The notes beneath the pieces were generated by a model. The model was not told the DNA's origin. It was given only the letters and a program-made list of their open reading frames with translations, and made no database searches. A program made the translations under genes and the position numbers. 46,066 nt of DNA, taken from NCBI GenBank assembly GCA_902778165.1, contig CACYWQ010000016.1, positions 1 to 46,066 of the forward strand. Reading direction: 5' to 3'. This stretch comes from an uncultured Lachnospiraceae bacterium. GTDB lineage: Bacteria; Bacillota; Clostridia; Lachnospirales; Lachnospiraceae. Shown piece after piece: positions 1-7,577 of the stretch (positions within the stretch are counted from its first letter, which is position 1; each line of letters begins with the position of its first letter).

Positions 1-748
1 TGTCGGCTTATCTGCATGTGGCAACAGTGCAACCGTTAAGGAATCCAATTATGATTACGATATGATATATAATGCAACGGATTCTTATGTAGGTGCAATT
101 GACGAACTTACCACTCAGGGTACAAGTATAGACGATATCAAGGCTATGCTTAAGCAGTATAACATGTCCGTAGAAGATTATTACGGAATGGATGAGACTG
201 TTCTCGGTGCTGCTTTGGAGAATTACAAGTTAGCAATTGAAGACCTCGGTTCTTATGCCGGTGTAGATACGGTAAGTTATGTGGAGAATGATGACCTCCT
301 GGAGATAAGTGCCGTGATCAAAGGTACAGCCATTGATCCCAAGGGCAATCCCAGGACGGCAAACGTCAAGATAGAAGTCAGCCCTAAGGACGGCAAGGTT
401 AATTCGATTCTTACGAATGTGAATTATACTACGCAGGAACTTATGACCAATGCGGCTTTGAATACCGTTTTGGGTATGGGTACGGTGTTTGTTGTGCTCA
501 TCATACTTATGGCTATCATATCACTGTTTAAGGTGATTAATAACCTTGAGAACAGGGCAGCAAACAAAAACAGAGAATCTGCCGGTAAGGCTGATTCGGT
601 TGACAGAGCTGTGGCTCAGATTGAGAAGAATGAGCAGGCTTTAGATGATACTGAACTTATAGCGGTAATTGCTGCAGCAATAGCTGCCAGTGAAGGTGCT
701 GCATCTGCTGATGGTTACGTTGTACGTTCTATCAGAAGAAGATATTAG
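1..748 (+). CDS. oadG: OadG-family gamma subunit of Na+-pumping decarboxylase, lipoprotein-type (5' truncated)
   Basis: Likely small membrane subunit of a sodium-pumping oxaloacetate decarboxylase, anchoring the carboxyltransferase to the beta subunit. The frame is open from base 2, so the gene begins before the window; a methionine at 62 is internal. The first visible residues include LSACG, a lipobox, so the mature protein should be lipid-anchored at its cysteine. A soluble domain of about 150 residues follows, then one membrane segment (visible residues ~161-178, rich in V, I, L) and a charged tail. Classical OadG proteins are about 80 residues with the membrane helix near the N-terminus, so the extracytoplasmic domain is an added part. 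The biotin carrier follows after 20 nt and OadB after that, which supports the call. The role of the added domain is not visible from sequence. Confidence 0.8.
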   Translation, partial: VGLSACGNSATVKESNYDYDMIYNATDSYVGAIDELTTQGTSIDDIKAMLKQYNMSVEDYYGMDETVLGAALENYKLAIEDLGSYAGVDTVSYVENDDLLEISAVIKGTAIDPKGNPRTANVKIEVSPKDGKVNSILTNVNYTTQELMTNAALNTVLGMGTVFVVLIILMAIISLFKVINNLENRAANKNRESAGKADSVDRAVAQIEKNEQALDDTELIAVIAAAIAASEGAASADGYVVRSIRRRY

Positions 749-768
749 AATAAACGGAGGAAAATAAT

Positions 769-1134
769 ATGAAGAATTATACCATTACGGTTAACGGTAA
801 CGTATATGACGTAACAGTGGAAGAGGGCGCAGGATCAGGCGCAGCTCCCGTAGCTAAGGCAGCTCCTAAGGCAGCTCCCAAGGCAGCTCCCGCAGCTCCT
901 AAGGCAAGCGGTTCAGCAGGCGGAATCAAGGTTGAGGCCGGTGCTGCAGGTAAGGTATTTAAGATTGAGGCTTCTGTAGGCCAGGCTGTTAAGAAGGGCG
1001 ATGCAGTAGTAATCATCGAGGCTATGAAGATGGAGATCCCCGTGGTTGCACCTTCTGACGGAACAGTTGCAAGCATAGATGTATCTGTAGGCGATGCTGT
1101 TGAGGCAGGCGCAGTACTTGCTACACTTAATTAA
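769..1134 (+). CDS. Biotin carboxyl carrier protein of the decarboxylase
   Basis: Carries the carboxyl group on biotin between the carboxyltransferase (2343-3779) and the membrane beta subunit. The 121-residue protein has a short N-terminal strand region, an Ala/Pro/Lys linker (residues ~24-48, with the near-repeat KAAP) and a biotinyl/lipoyl domain (~52-121). The biotinylation motif EAMKM is at residues 84-88, so Lys87 is the acceptor. The start has a good GGAGG site eight bases upstream. In many bacteria this domain is fused to the C-terminus of OadA; here the carboxyltransferase lacks it and the carrier is a separate gene. The linker is encoded by near-identical 12-15 base units at ~846-905, a place where copy number could vary. 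Confidence 0.93.
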   Translation: MKNYTITVNGNVYDVTVEEGAGSGAAPVAKAAPKAAPKAAPAAPKASGSAGGIKVEAGAAGKVFKIEASVGQAVKKGDAVVIIEAMKMEIPVVAPSDGTVASIDVSVGDAVEAGAVLATLN

Positions 1135-1178
1135 TCAGATTTGTTGAAATCAGGTAATAATATTCAGAAAGGAACACC

Positions 1179-2330
1179 ATGGAATATATATCAAATACAT
1201 TGAACAATCTGGTGCATCAGACAGCTTTCTTTAATCTGACCTGGGGCAACTATGTGATGATCGTTGTAGCGTGTATCTTCCTGTATCTTGCCATTGCCAA
1301 GGAATTTGAGCCTTTGTTGCTTATTCCAATCGCATTCGGCATGTTGCTTGTAAATATCTATCCCGATATTATGCTAAGCTTTGAGAAATCACCCAACGGC
1401 ATCGGAGGCCTTCTGTATTATTTCTATAAGCTGGATGAATGGGCCATTCTTCCTTCGCTCATATTCATGGGCGTAGGTGCCATGACGGACTTCGGTCCCC
1501 TTATTGCCAATCCTAAGAGCTTCCTGCTCGGAGCAGCAGCTCAGCTTGGTATCTACATGGCATATTTCGGTGCAATAGCACTTGGATTTAACGGTAAGGC
1601 TGCTGCCTCTATATCTATCATCGGCGGAGCAGACGGCCCTACATCAATCTTCCTTGCAGGTAAGCTTGGACAGACAGACCTGCTCGGACCTATCGCGGTT
1701 GCTGCATATTCGTACATGTCACTTGTACCTATTATCCAGCCGCCTATAATGAAGTTATTTACTACGGAGAAGGAGCGTAAGATCAAGATGGGTCAGCTTC
1801 GTCCCGTATCTAAGCTTGAGAAGATCTTATTCCCGATCGTAATCACTATCGTGGTATGTATGATCCTTCCCACAACAGCTCCTCTTGTAGGAATGCTTAT
1901 GCTTGGTAACTTATTTAAGGAGTGTGGAGTAGTAAGACAGCTTACTGATACCGCATCCAATGCACTTATGTATATCGTGGTTATTATCCTCGGTACATCT
2001 GTCGGTGCAACAACTTCTGCGGAAGCATTCCTTAATGCAGCTACACTTAAGATCGTCGTACTCGGACTTATAGCATTCTCGTTCGGTACATTCGGCGGAG
2101 TCATGCTTGGTAAGCTTATGTGCGTACTAAGCCACAGGCAGATCAATCCGCTTATCGGTTCGGCAGGCGTATCAGCCGTTCCCATGGCTGCGAGAGTATC
2201 GCAGAAGGTGGGTGCTGAAGCAGATCCCACCAACTTCTTGCTCATGCATGCGATGGGACCTAATGTTGCCGGAGTTATAGGAACAGCAGTTGCTGCCGGA
2301 ACATTTATGGCAGTATACGGAATAATGTAA
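1179..2330 (+). CDS. oadB: Na+-translocating decarboxylase beta subunit
   Basis: Integral membrane subunit that decarboxylates carboxybiotin and exports Na+. The 383-residue protein is almost entirely hydrophobic with around nine or more membrane segments. The conserved motif GGADGPT is at residues 149-155; its aspartate (Asp152) corresponds to the essential Asp of the family. A second conserved glycine/proline-rich stretch (MGPNVAGVIG) lies near the C-terminus. A ribosome-binding site (AAAGGAAC) precedes the ATG. It sits 44 nt after the biotin carrier and 12 nt before the carboxyltransferase, consistent with one operon. Beta subunits of methylmalonyl-CoA and glutaconyl-CoA decarboxylases are very similar; the OadA-type carboxyltransferase next door decides for oxaloacetate. 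Confidence 0.93.
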   Translation: MEYISNTLNNLVHQTAFFNLTWGNYVMIVVACIFLYLAIAKEFEPLLLIPIAFGMLLVNIYPDIMLSFEKSPNGIGGLLYYFYKLDEWAILPSLIFMGVGAMTDFGPLIANPKSFLLGAAAQLGIYMAYFGAIALGFNGKAAASISIIGGADGPTSIFLAGKLGQTDLLGPIAVAAYSYMSLVPIIQPPIMKLFTTEKERKIKMGQLRPVSKLEKILFPIVITIVVCMILPTTAPLVGMLMLGNLFKECGVVRQLTDTASNALMYIVVIILGTSVGATTSAEAFLNAATLKIVVLGLIAFSFGTFGGVMLGKLMCVLSHRQINPLIGSAGVSAVPMAARVSQKVGAEADPTNFLLMHAMGPNVAGVIGTAVAAGTFMAVYGIM

Positions 2331-2342
2331 AGGAGAATACAT

Positions 2343-3779
2343 ATGGCAGAAGTAGTAAAAAAGCCGGTTGGAATAATGGAAACGGTGCTTCGTGATGCTC
2401 ATCAGTCTCTGATAGCAACGAGAATGCCTACCGATAAGATGCTTCCGATCGTTGATAAGATGGATAAAGTCGGCTATGCAGCAGTAGAGTGCTGGGGCGG
2501 AGCTACATTCGATGCTTCACTCAGATTCCTTAAGGAAGATCCTTGGGAGAGACTCAGAAAGTTAAGAGACGGCTTCAAGAACACTAAGTTGCAGATGCTT
2601 TTCAGAGGACAGAATATCTTAGGATACCGTCCTTACGCTGATGATGTGGTATATGCCTTCGTTGAGAAGTCTATTGCCAACGGTATCGATGTAATCAGAA
2701 TTTTTGATTGCCTTAACGATATCCGTAACCTTCAGGCAGCCGTTGATGCAACAAATAAGATCAAGGTACAGGAGGGCAGAGGTTCCAGCCAGATAGCTCT
2801 TTCATATACACTTGGTGATGCCTATACTCTTGAGTACTGGGCAGATATGGCCAAGAAGATTGAAGAGATGGGTGCAGATTCAATCTGTATCAAGGATATG
2901 GCAGGACTCTTGGTTCCTTACAGAGCTGCAGAGCTTGTTAAGACTCTTAAAGAGAATACCAAGCTTCCTATCCAGCTCCATACACACTATACTTCAGGTG
3001 TTGCTTCAATGACATACCTTAAGGCTGTTGAGGCAGGTGTAGATGTTATTGACTGTGCGATTTCACCTTTCGCACTCGGTACATCACAGCCCGCTACCGA
3101 AGTTATGGTTGAGACATTCAAGGGTACTCCTTATGATACAGGATACGATCAGAAGCTTCTTGCAGAGATCGCTGATTACTGGAGACCTTACAGAGAAGAG
3201 TGCATAGAGTCTGGACTTATGAGTACCAAGGTGCTTGGTGTTAACATTAAGACACTTCTTTACCAGGTACCCGGTGGTATGTTATCTAACATGGTTTCAC
3301 AGCTTAAGGAACAGAATGCTGAAGATAAGTATAACGAAGTGCTTGAAGAGATTCCCAGAGTTCGTAAGGACTGTGGTGAGCCTCCGCTTGTTACACCTTC
3401 TTCACAGATTGTCGGAACTCAGGCTATATTCAATGTCCTTATGGGCGAGAGATATAAGATGGCTACAGGTGAGTTCAAGGATCTCTTAAGAGGTAACTAC
3501 GGACAGACTGTTAAGCCTATGAACGAAGAGGTAATCAATAAGGTTATCCCCGGCGAGAAGCGTTCTACAGCTCGTTCTGCAGAGGCTACAGGCCATACAG
3601 AGCCCGAGCTTGCTTCAATCGAGGCAGAGATGAAGGAATGGAAGCAGCAGGAAGAGGATGTGCTTTCATATGCACTGTTCCCTCAGGTTGCTGTTGATTT
3701 CTTTAAGTATCGTCAGGCACAGCAGACAGCTGTTGATGTTGCTAAGGCTGACACGACTAATAACGCTTATCCGGTATAG
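2343..3779 (+). CDS. oadA: Oxaloacetate decarboxylase alpha subunit (carboxyltransferase, PycB/OadA type)
   Basis: Transfers the carboxyl group of oxaloacetate to carrier biotin, giving pyruvate. The 478-residue protein has the DRE-TIM carboxyltransferase barrel: RDAHQS at residues 17-22, the lysine expected to be carbamylated at Lys184 (CIKDMAG), and metal-binding His213/His215 in LHTHYTSG. A conserved carboxyltransferase domain follows to ~residue 460. The usual C-terminal biotinyl domain is absent, matching the separate carrier gene at 769-1134. Pyruvate carboxylase subunit B is the near alternative, but no biotin carboxylase gene is seen here and OadB/OadG are adjacent. The start has AAGGAG nearby. 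It is the last gene of its operon, followed by a strong terminator. Confidence 0.92.
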   Translation: MAEVVKKPVGIMETVLRDAHQSLIATRMPTDKMLPIVDKMDKVGYAAVECWGGATFDASLRFLKEDPWERLRKLRDGFKNTKLQMLFRGQNILGYRPYADDVVYAFVEKSIANGIDVIRIFDCLNDIRNLQAAVDATNKIKVQEGRGSSQIALSYTLGDAYTLEYWADMAKKIEEMGADSICIKDMAGLLVPYRAAELVKTLKENTKLPIQLHTHYTSGVASMTYLKAVEAGVDVIDCAISPFALGTSQPATEVMVETFKGTPYDTGYDQKLLAEIADYWRPYREECIESGLMSTKVLGVNIKTLLYQVPGGMLSNMVSQLKEQNAEDKYNEVLEEIPRVRKDCGEPPLVTPSSQIVGTQAIFNVLMGERYKMATGEFKDLLRGNYGQTVKPMNEEVINKVIPGEKRSTARSAEATGHTEPELASIEAEMKEWKQQEEDVLSYALFPQVAVDFFKYRQAQQTAVDVAKADTTNNAYPV

Positions 3780-3802
3780 AATTAACAATTCGGAAGATCA
3801 AA

Positions 3803-3830
3803 GGTGGCGACAATTGTCGCCGCCTTTTTT
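3803..3830 (+). terminator. Rho-independent terminator of the oad operon
   Basis: A 9-bp stem (GGTGGCGAC / GTCGCCGCC, one G-T pair) around an AATT loop is followed directly by six T. It lies 23 nt after the oadA stop codon. Confidence 0.93.
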
Positions 3831-3840
3831 GATTAAAGCA

Positions 3841-3869
3841 TTGATATAATAAATACCATGTGTTATTAT
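3841..3869 (+). promoter_or_regulatory. Promoter for the TetR-RpiR-flavoprotein-cmk cluster
   Basis: TTGATA (3841-3846), a 17-bp spacer and TATTAT (3864-3869) make a good sigma-A promoter just downstream of the oad terminator and 35 nt upstream of the TetR start. A TATAAT at 3845-3850 is an alternative -10 but has no -35 box. Confidence 0.6.
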
Positions 3870-3904
3870 AGATAAGCATTAAATACAACTTGGAGGTGCG
3901 TTAC

Positions 3905-4450
3905 ATGCCACGTAAGGAGACAATTACAAGAGATTATCTGGTTGAAACAGCATTTACGTTAGCGAAACAGGAGGGTGTTGAGAATGTTACCGCAAGAAAG
4001 CTTGCGGCCAAGGCAGGATGTTCGACACAGCCCATATTCAGACTCTATGACAATATGGAGGATCTTGTGAGTGAGGTATTCTCACGCGCATGTAATTTCT
4101 TTGAATTCTATTATGATAATGCTACTAAGGGCCATGAAGAACCCTTTGTGGACTTAGGACTTGCATATATTAAATTTGCATCTGAAGAACCTCATCTTTT
4201 CAGTATGTTGTTCTTATCCGACAAGCGTTATGACAAGACCATGTATGAGATATTAAACGGCAGTAAGGGTATTGTGGGTGAGCAGATGAGTAAGGCTAAG
4301 GCCGCCGGCTGTGCCAACAGCGGCGATCTGTTTACGAAGATGTGGATATTCATACACGGAGCTGCCTGCATGTCCATTACAGGCGATTACGATCTGCCCG
4401 AAGCAGAGACTGTTAAGTTACTGATTGATACATACAAGGCATACAGGTAA
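3905..4450 (+). CDS. TetR/AcrR family transcriptional regulator
   Basis: DNA-binding repressor-type protein of 181 residues. The N-terminal helix-turn-helix spans about residues 8-50 (ITRDYLVETAFTLAKQ, then VTARKLAAKAGCSTQPIFRLY). The C-terminal ligand-binding part ends in a helical stretch with WIFIHGAACMSI, typical of the family. The start is ATG 3905 because GGAGGT lies seven bases upstream; a TTG at 3890 in the same frame precedes that site. It is 12 nt from the RpiR-type regulator, so the two regulators are probably co-transcribed. The ligand and targets cannot be read from sequence. Confidence 0.87.
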   Translation: MPRKETITRDYLVETAFTLAKQEGVENVTARKLAAKAGCSTQPIFRLYDNMEDLVSEVFSRACNFFEFYYDNATKGHEEPFVDLGLAYIKFASEEPHLFSMLFLSDKRYDKTMYEILNGSKGIVGEQMSKAKAAGCANSGDLFTKMWIFIHGAACMSITGDYDLPEAETVKLLIDTYKAYR

Positions 4451-4462
4451 TACGGGTAGATT

Positions 4463-5401
4463 ATGACGGACAATTCTGATGTTATACAGATCATAGATGA
4501 ACATTTCCCCAAGATGAGTAAGGGCCATAAGGCCATCGCATCTTATATCAAGGAACATTATGACGAGGCGGTATTCTTAACAGCCGCCAAGATCGGTGCA
4601 TCCCTTGGAATCAGCGAATCCACTGTTGTGAGATTCGCTTCTTCGCTTGGATATAAGGGCTTCCCTGAATTCCAGGCTTCGCTTGCGGATTGGGTTAAGA
4701 ATAAGCTTAATACGGTACAGAAAGTCAGTGCCAAATACGGCAGAAGCACTCAGTCAGAGATCCTTTCATCGGTTCTAACGGGCGATATAGAGAAGATACA
4801 GGATACATTGGGAGAGATCGATCCTGATGCATTTGAGAATGCGGTAGATATGATGCTTGCTGCCGAGAATGTATATGTAATGGGACTAAGGAGCTGTGAG
4901 CCCCTTGCGAATTTCTTGGGATTCTACCTTAACATGATTCGCGGCGGAGTTCATTTGATTAGGACTACGAGTGTGAGTGAGACATTCGAACAGATGATAA
5001 GAGTAAGCTCCAAAGACTGCGTTGTCGGTATAAGCTTCCCGAGATATTCCATGAGAACGCTTAAAGTTATGGAATTTGCCAGAGACCGTAACGCAAGGAT
5101 CATCTCCATTACCGATAATCAGTATTCGCCGATGTGCATGTACAGTTCGTGCAATCTGTTTGCCAGAAGCGATATGGTATCGATAGTTGATTCTCTTGTT
5201 GCGCCTCTAAGCGTTATCAATGCGCTTGTTGTGGCTCTCTGCCTTAAGGCTCCGGATGCGGTTAAGAATAATCTTGAGACACTTGAAGAAACATGGAGCA
5301 ATTATCAGGTTTACTTAGGCGATGAGATCAACTTTATTGATGATGAGCCTATGCTTGACTATTCGCTGCATAAGGATCTTATGAAAAATGACCGTAACTG
5401 A
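4463..5401 (+). CDS. MurR/RpiR family transcriptional regulator (HTH + SIS)
   Basis: Sugar-phosphate-responsive regulator of 312 residues. The N-terminal HTH_6 domain (~1-77) includes KIGASLGISESTVVRFASSLGYKGFPEFQ, here given only as its hallmark: the STVVRF helix followed by LGYKGF. A SIS phosphosugar-binding domain follows (~120-260), with VYVMGLRS and VVGISFPRYS as its typical strands. Start at ATG 4463, with only a weak upstream purine stretch, 12 nt after the TetR stop. It lies upstream of the HI0933-type flavoprotein and cytidylate kinase, in which no sugar function is visible, so its regulated genes may be elsewhere. Confidence 0.88.
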   Translation: MTDNSDVIQIIDEHFPKMSKGHKAIASYIKEHYDEAVFLTAAKIGASLGISESTVVRFASSLGYKGFPEFQASLADWVKNKLNTVQKVSAKYGRSTQSEILSSVLTGDIEKIQDTLGEIDPDAFENAVDMMLAAENVYVMGLRSCEPLANFLGFYLNMIRGGVHLIRTTSVSETFEQMIRVSSKDCVVGISFPRYSMRTLKVMEFARDRNARIISITDNQYSPMCMYSSCNLFARSDMVSIVDSLVAPLSVINALVVALCLKAPDAVKNNLETLEETWSNYQVYLGDEINFIDDEPMLDYSLHKDLMKNDRN

Positions 5402-5432
5402 GGTCAGATATATTACGGAGATTATGACTTAA

Positions 5433-6740
5433 ATGGGCGGAACATGTATTGTCATAGGCGGCGGTGCTGCCGGTATGATGGCTGCATACAGCGCCGGCTT
5501 AGGCGGCGGATATGATGAGGTGATTCTTGTTGAGAAGAATGAGAAACTTGGCAAGAAGGTATATATTACAGGAAAGGGCAGGTGTAATGTCACCAATAAT
5601 TGTGAGCCCGAGACATTCTTTGACAATGTTGTCAGTAATCCCAAGTTCTTATACAGTGCATATTATGGATTTGATAATAATGCCTTGATGGGTGTTATTG
5701 AAGATAACGGTTGTAAGTTAAAGACAGAGAGAGGAGATCGTGTATTTCCTGTATCTGACCATTCTTCAGATATAATCAAGGCAATGGAGAAGGCAGTAAG
5801 AAAGGCCGGAGTTAAGATAATGCTTAATTGCGAGGTCAAAGAACTTCTCCTTGCGGACAGTAAGGATGGGGCAAGCCCAAGGCATATAACCGGAGTAAGA
5901 CTTAAAAACGGTGATAAACTTAATGCCGATAAAGTGATAGTTGCAACCGGAGGATTGTCATATCCTTCAACAGGCAGTACGGGTGACGGCCATAAATGGC
6001 TTGAATCCCTGGGGCATACAATAACTAAATGTAAGCCGGCCTTAGTTCCCCTTACAGTCAAAGAAGTAAGCGAATGCAAGGCCATGCAGGGACTTGCTCT
6101 TAAGAATGTGGCCATTAAATTGTGTCGTCAGAGTGATAATGACAGTGCTGTCACGGATTCTAAGAATAAGTCGCATCATAAGAAAAATCTCATATATGAG
6201 GGCTTCGGTGAGATGTTATTTACTCATTTCGGAGTAAGCGGACCACTTATATTAAGCGCAAGCAGCCGATACGTTAAGGACTGTTATGACACGAATGCCG
6301 TATTGCATATAGACCTTAAGCCTGCGCTTACAACAGAGCAACTTGATAAGAGAATCCTAAGAGATTTCGATGAAGCCAAGAATAAAGATTTTCGAAATGT
6401 GCTTACCGGTTTGCTTCCAAGCAGCATGATAGACGTAGTGGTGGCAAGAAGCGGTATAGATGCAAATAAGAAGGTTAATTCGATCACAAGCAAGGAACGT
6501 GAGAATCTTGTGAATCTTATTAAGGATTATGTATTACATATAACCGGAACGAGGGATTATAACGAAGCGATAATTACACAGGGCGGAATCAAGGTATCAG
6601 AGGTTAATCCCGGTACGATGGAGTCTAAGCTTATTAAGGGCTTATATATTGCCGGTGAATTACTTGATGTGGATGCATATACCGGAGGATTTAATCTGCA
6701 GATCGCCTGGAGTACGGGTTATCTAGCTGGAACAATATAG
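5433..6740 (+). CDS. HI0933/BaiN-family FAD-dependent flavoprotein
   Basis: NAD(P)/FAD-dependent oxidoreductase of the HI0933 family (435 residues), a group including BaiN-like and aminoacetone-oxidase-like proteins with poorly known substrates. The dinucleotide-binding motif GGGAAGMMAA is near residue 10, followed by the family-specific GKKVYITGKGRCNVTN. The C-terminus has TQGGIKVSEV and GLYIAGELLDVDAYTGGFNLQ, which complete the FAD site. The GGAG site lies 12 bases before ATG 5433 and only 3 bases before an upstream ATG at 5424 whose frame stops after one more codon (ATG ACT TAA); the upstream ATG may act as a start-stop element. It is 31 nt after the RpiR gene and 23 nt before cmk. Confidence 0.87.
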   Translation: MGGTCIVIGGGAAGMMAAYSAGLGGGYDEVILVEKNEKLGKKVYITGKGRCNVTNNCEPETFFDNVVSNPKFLYSAYYGFDNNALMGVIEDNGCKLKTERGDRVFPVSDHSSDIIKAMEKAVRKAGVKIMLNCEVKELLLADSKDGASPRHITGVRLKNGDKLNADKVIVATGGLSYPSTGSTGDGHKWLESLGHTITKCKPALVPLTVKEVSECKAMQGLALKNVAIKLCRQSDNDSAVTDSKNKSHHKKNLIYEGFGEMLFTHFGVSGPLILSASSRYVKDCYDTNAVLHIDLKPALTTEQLDKRILRDFDEAKNKDFRNVLTGLLPSSMIDVVVARSGIDANKKVNSITSKERENLVNLIKDYVLHITGTRDYNEAIITQGGIKVSEVNPGTMESKLIKGLYIAGELLDVDAYTGGFNLQIAWSTGYLAGTI

Positions 6741-6763
6741 ACAGATTACGGAGGATAATGATT

Positions 6764-7414
6764 ATGAACATAGCAATCGACGGGCCTGCAGGAGCAGGTA
6801 AGAGTACAATAGCCAAGAAGATAGCGAAGAAACTTGGATATATTTATGTCGATACCGGAGCCATGTATCGAGCAATGGCGCTTTACTTCATAAGAATCGG
6901 GGTAAGTGCCGACGATAGTGTCAGCATAAGTAATAAGTGCAATGATGCAGATATCACCATAGAATACAGAAACGGTGAGCAGGTTGTATTGCTTAACGGA
7001 GAAGATGTTACAGGAATGCTTCGTACTGAAGAAGTGGGCAATATGGCATCTGCAACCTCGGTTAACGGCGATGTACGTAAGAAATTGGTTGAATTACAGC
7101 AGAAACTTGCAGCAACTTCGGATGTTGTAATGGATGGCCGAGACATAGGTACGGTGGTGCTGCCCAATGCGGAAGTAAAGGTATATTTAACTGCAAGCAG
7201 CGCAGTCAGAGCCAAGAGAAGATATGACGAGCTTGTTGCAAAGGGGGAGACACCGGATATAAATAAGATCGAAGCCGATATCATAGAGCGTGATGAACGC
7301 GATATGAATCGTGAGATCTCGCCCCTTCGCCAGGCTGATGATGCGACATTGATCGATAGCTCATATATGTCTATCGATGAAGTAGTGGATGCCGTAACAG
7401 GCCTTTTGCCGTAA
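6764..7414 (+). CDS. cmk: Cytidylate kinase
   Basis: Phosphorylates CMP and dCMP to the diphosphates. The 216-residue protein has the P-loop GPAGAGKST near its N-terminus, then DTGAMYRA, and DGRDIGTVV, all typical of bacterial CMP kinases; the C-terminus carries RDERDMNREISPL, which matches the lid region. ATG 6764 is chosen over ATG 6758 because the GGAGG site (6750-6754) is nine bases from the former and only three from the latter. It lies 23 nt after the flavoprotein gene. In many Clostridia cmk precedes ispH and the S1-domain gene, as it does here, although the palindromic element E1 separates them. Confidence 0.95.
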   Translation: MNIAIDGPAGAGKSTIAKKIAKKLGYIYVDTGAMYRAMALYFIRIGVSADDSVSISNKCNDADITIEYRNGEQVVLLNGEDVTGMLRTEEVGNMASATSVNGDVRKKLVELQQKLAATSDVVMDGRDIGTVVLPNAEVKVYLTASSAVRAKRRYDELVAKGETPDINKIEADIIERDERDMNREISPLRQADDATLIDSSYMSIDEVVDAVTGLLP

Positions 7415-7418
7415 ATTA

Positions 7419-7553
7419 ATATCGGATTATAAATGGTCCATCCGGGACGCTCTCGCTTCGGTTAAAACGCAGCGGTACATAAAGCGGCTGAAATACGCCG
7501 CTTAAGTGCCGGCGTTTTAAACGCCCCGGAGTGGATCATTTATTACCCGATAT
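7419..7553 (+). repeat. Palindromic intergenic element E1 (core shared with E2 at 41985-42126)
   Basis: A 135-bp imperfect inverted repeat fills most of the cmk-ispH gap. The outer arms are ATATCGG..ATAAATG..TCCA..CCGGG and the matching CCCGGAGTGGATCATTTAT..CCCGATAT segments, given here in pieces. Inside are GTTAAAACGC against GCGTTTTAAAC, and a small hairpin AAGCGGC / GCCGCTT. Core blocks ACGCTC, ACGCAGCGGT (7467-7476), ATACGCCGC (7493-7501), TAAG and CCGGCGTT (7509-7516) recur in the same order, on the other strand, in E2. The outer stems differ between the copies yet each is self-complementary. It could be a structured RNA segment of the cmk-ispH transcript, a REP/MITE-like mobile repeat, or both. 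No coding potential is seen. Confidence 0.85.
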
Positions 7554-7577
7554 ATGAATTAACAGGAGAATGCTTAT

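Noticed and set aside
777-1076. Ala/Pro-rich minus-strand open frame
   Set aside because: Antisense of the biotin carrier linker; no ribosome-binding site and no family match.
7419-7553. E1 as an insertion sequence remnant with a gene
   Set aside because: No coding frame or transposase fragment in either E1 or E2; at most a non-autonomous element.
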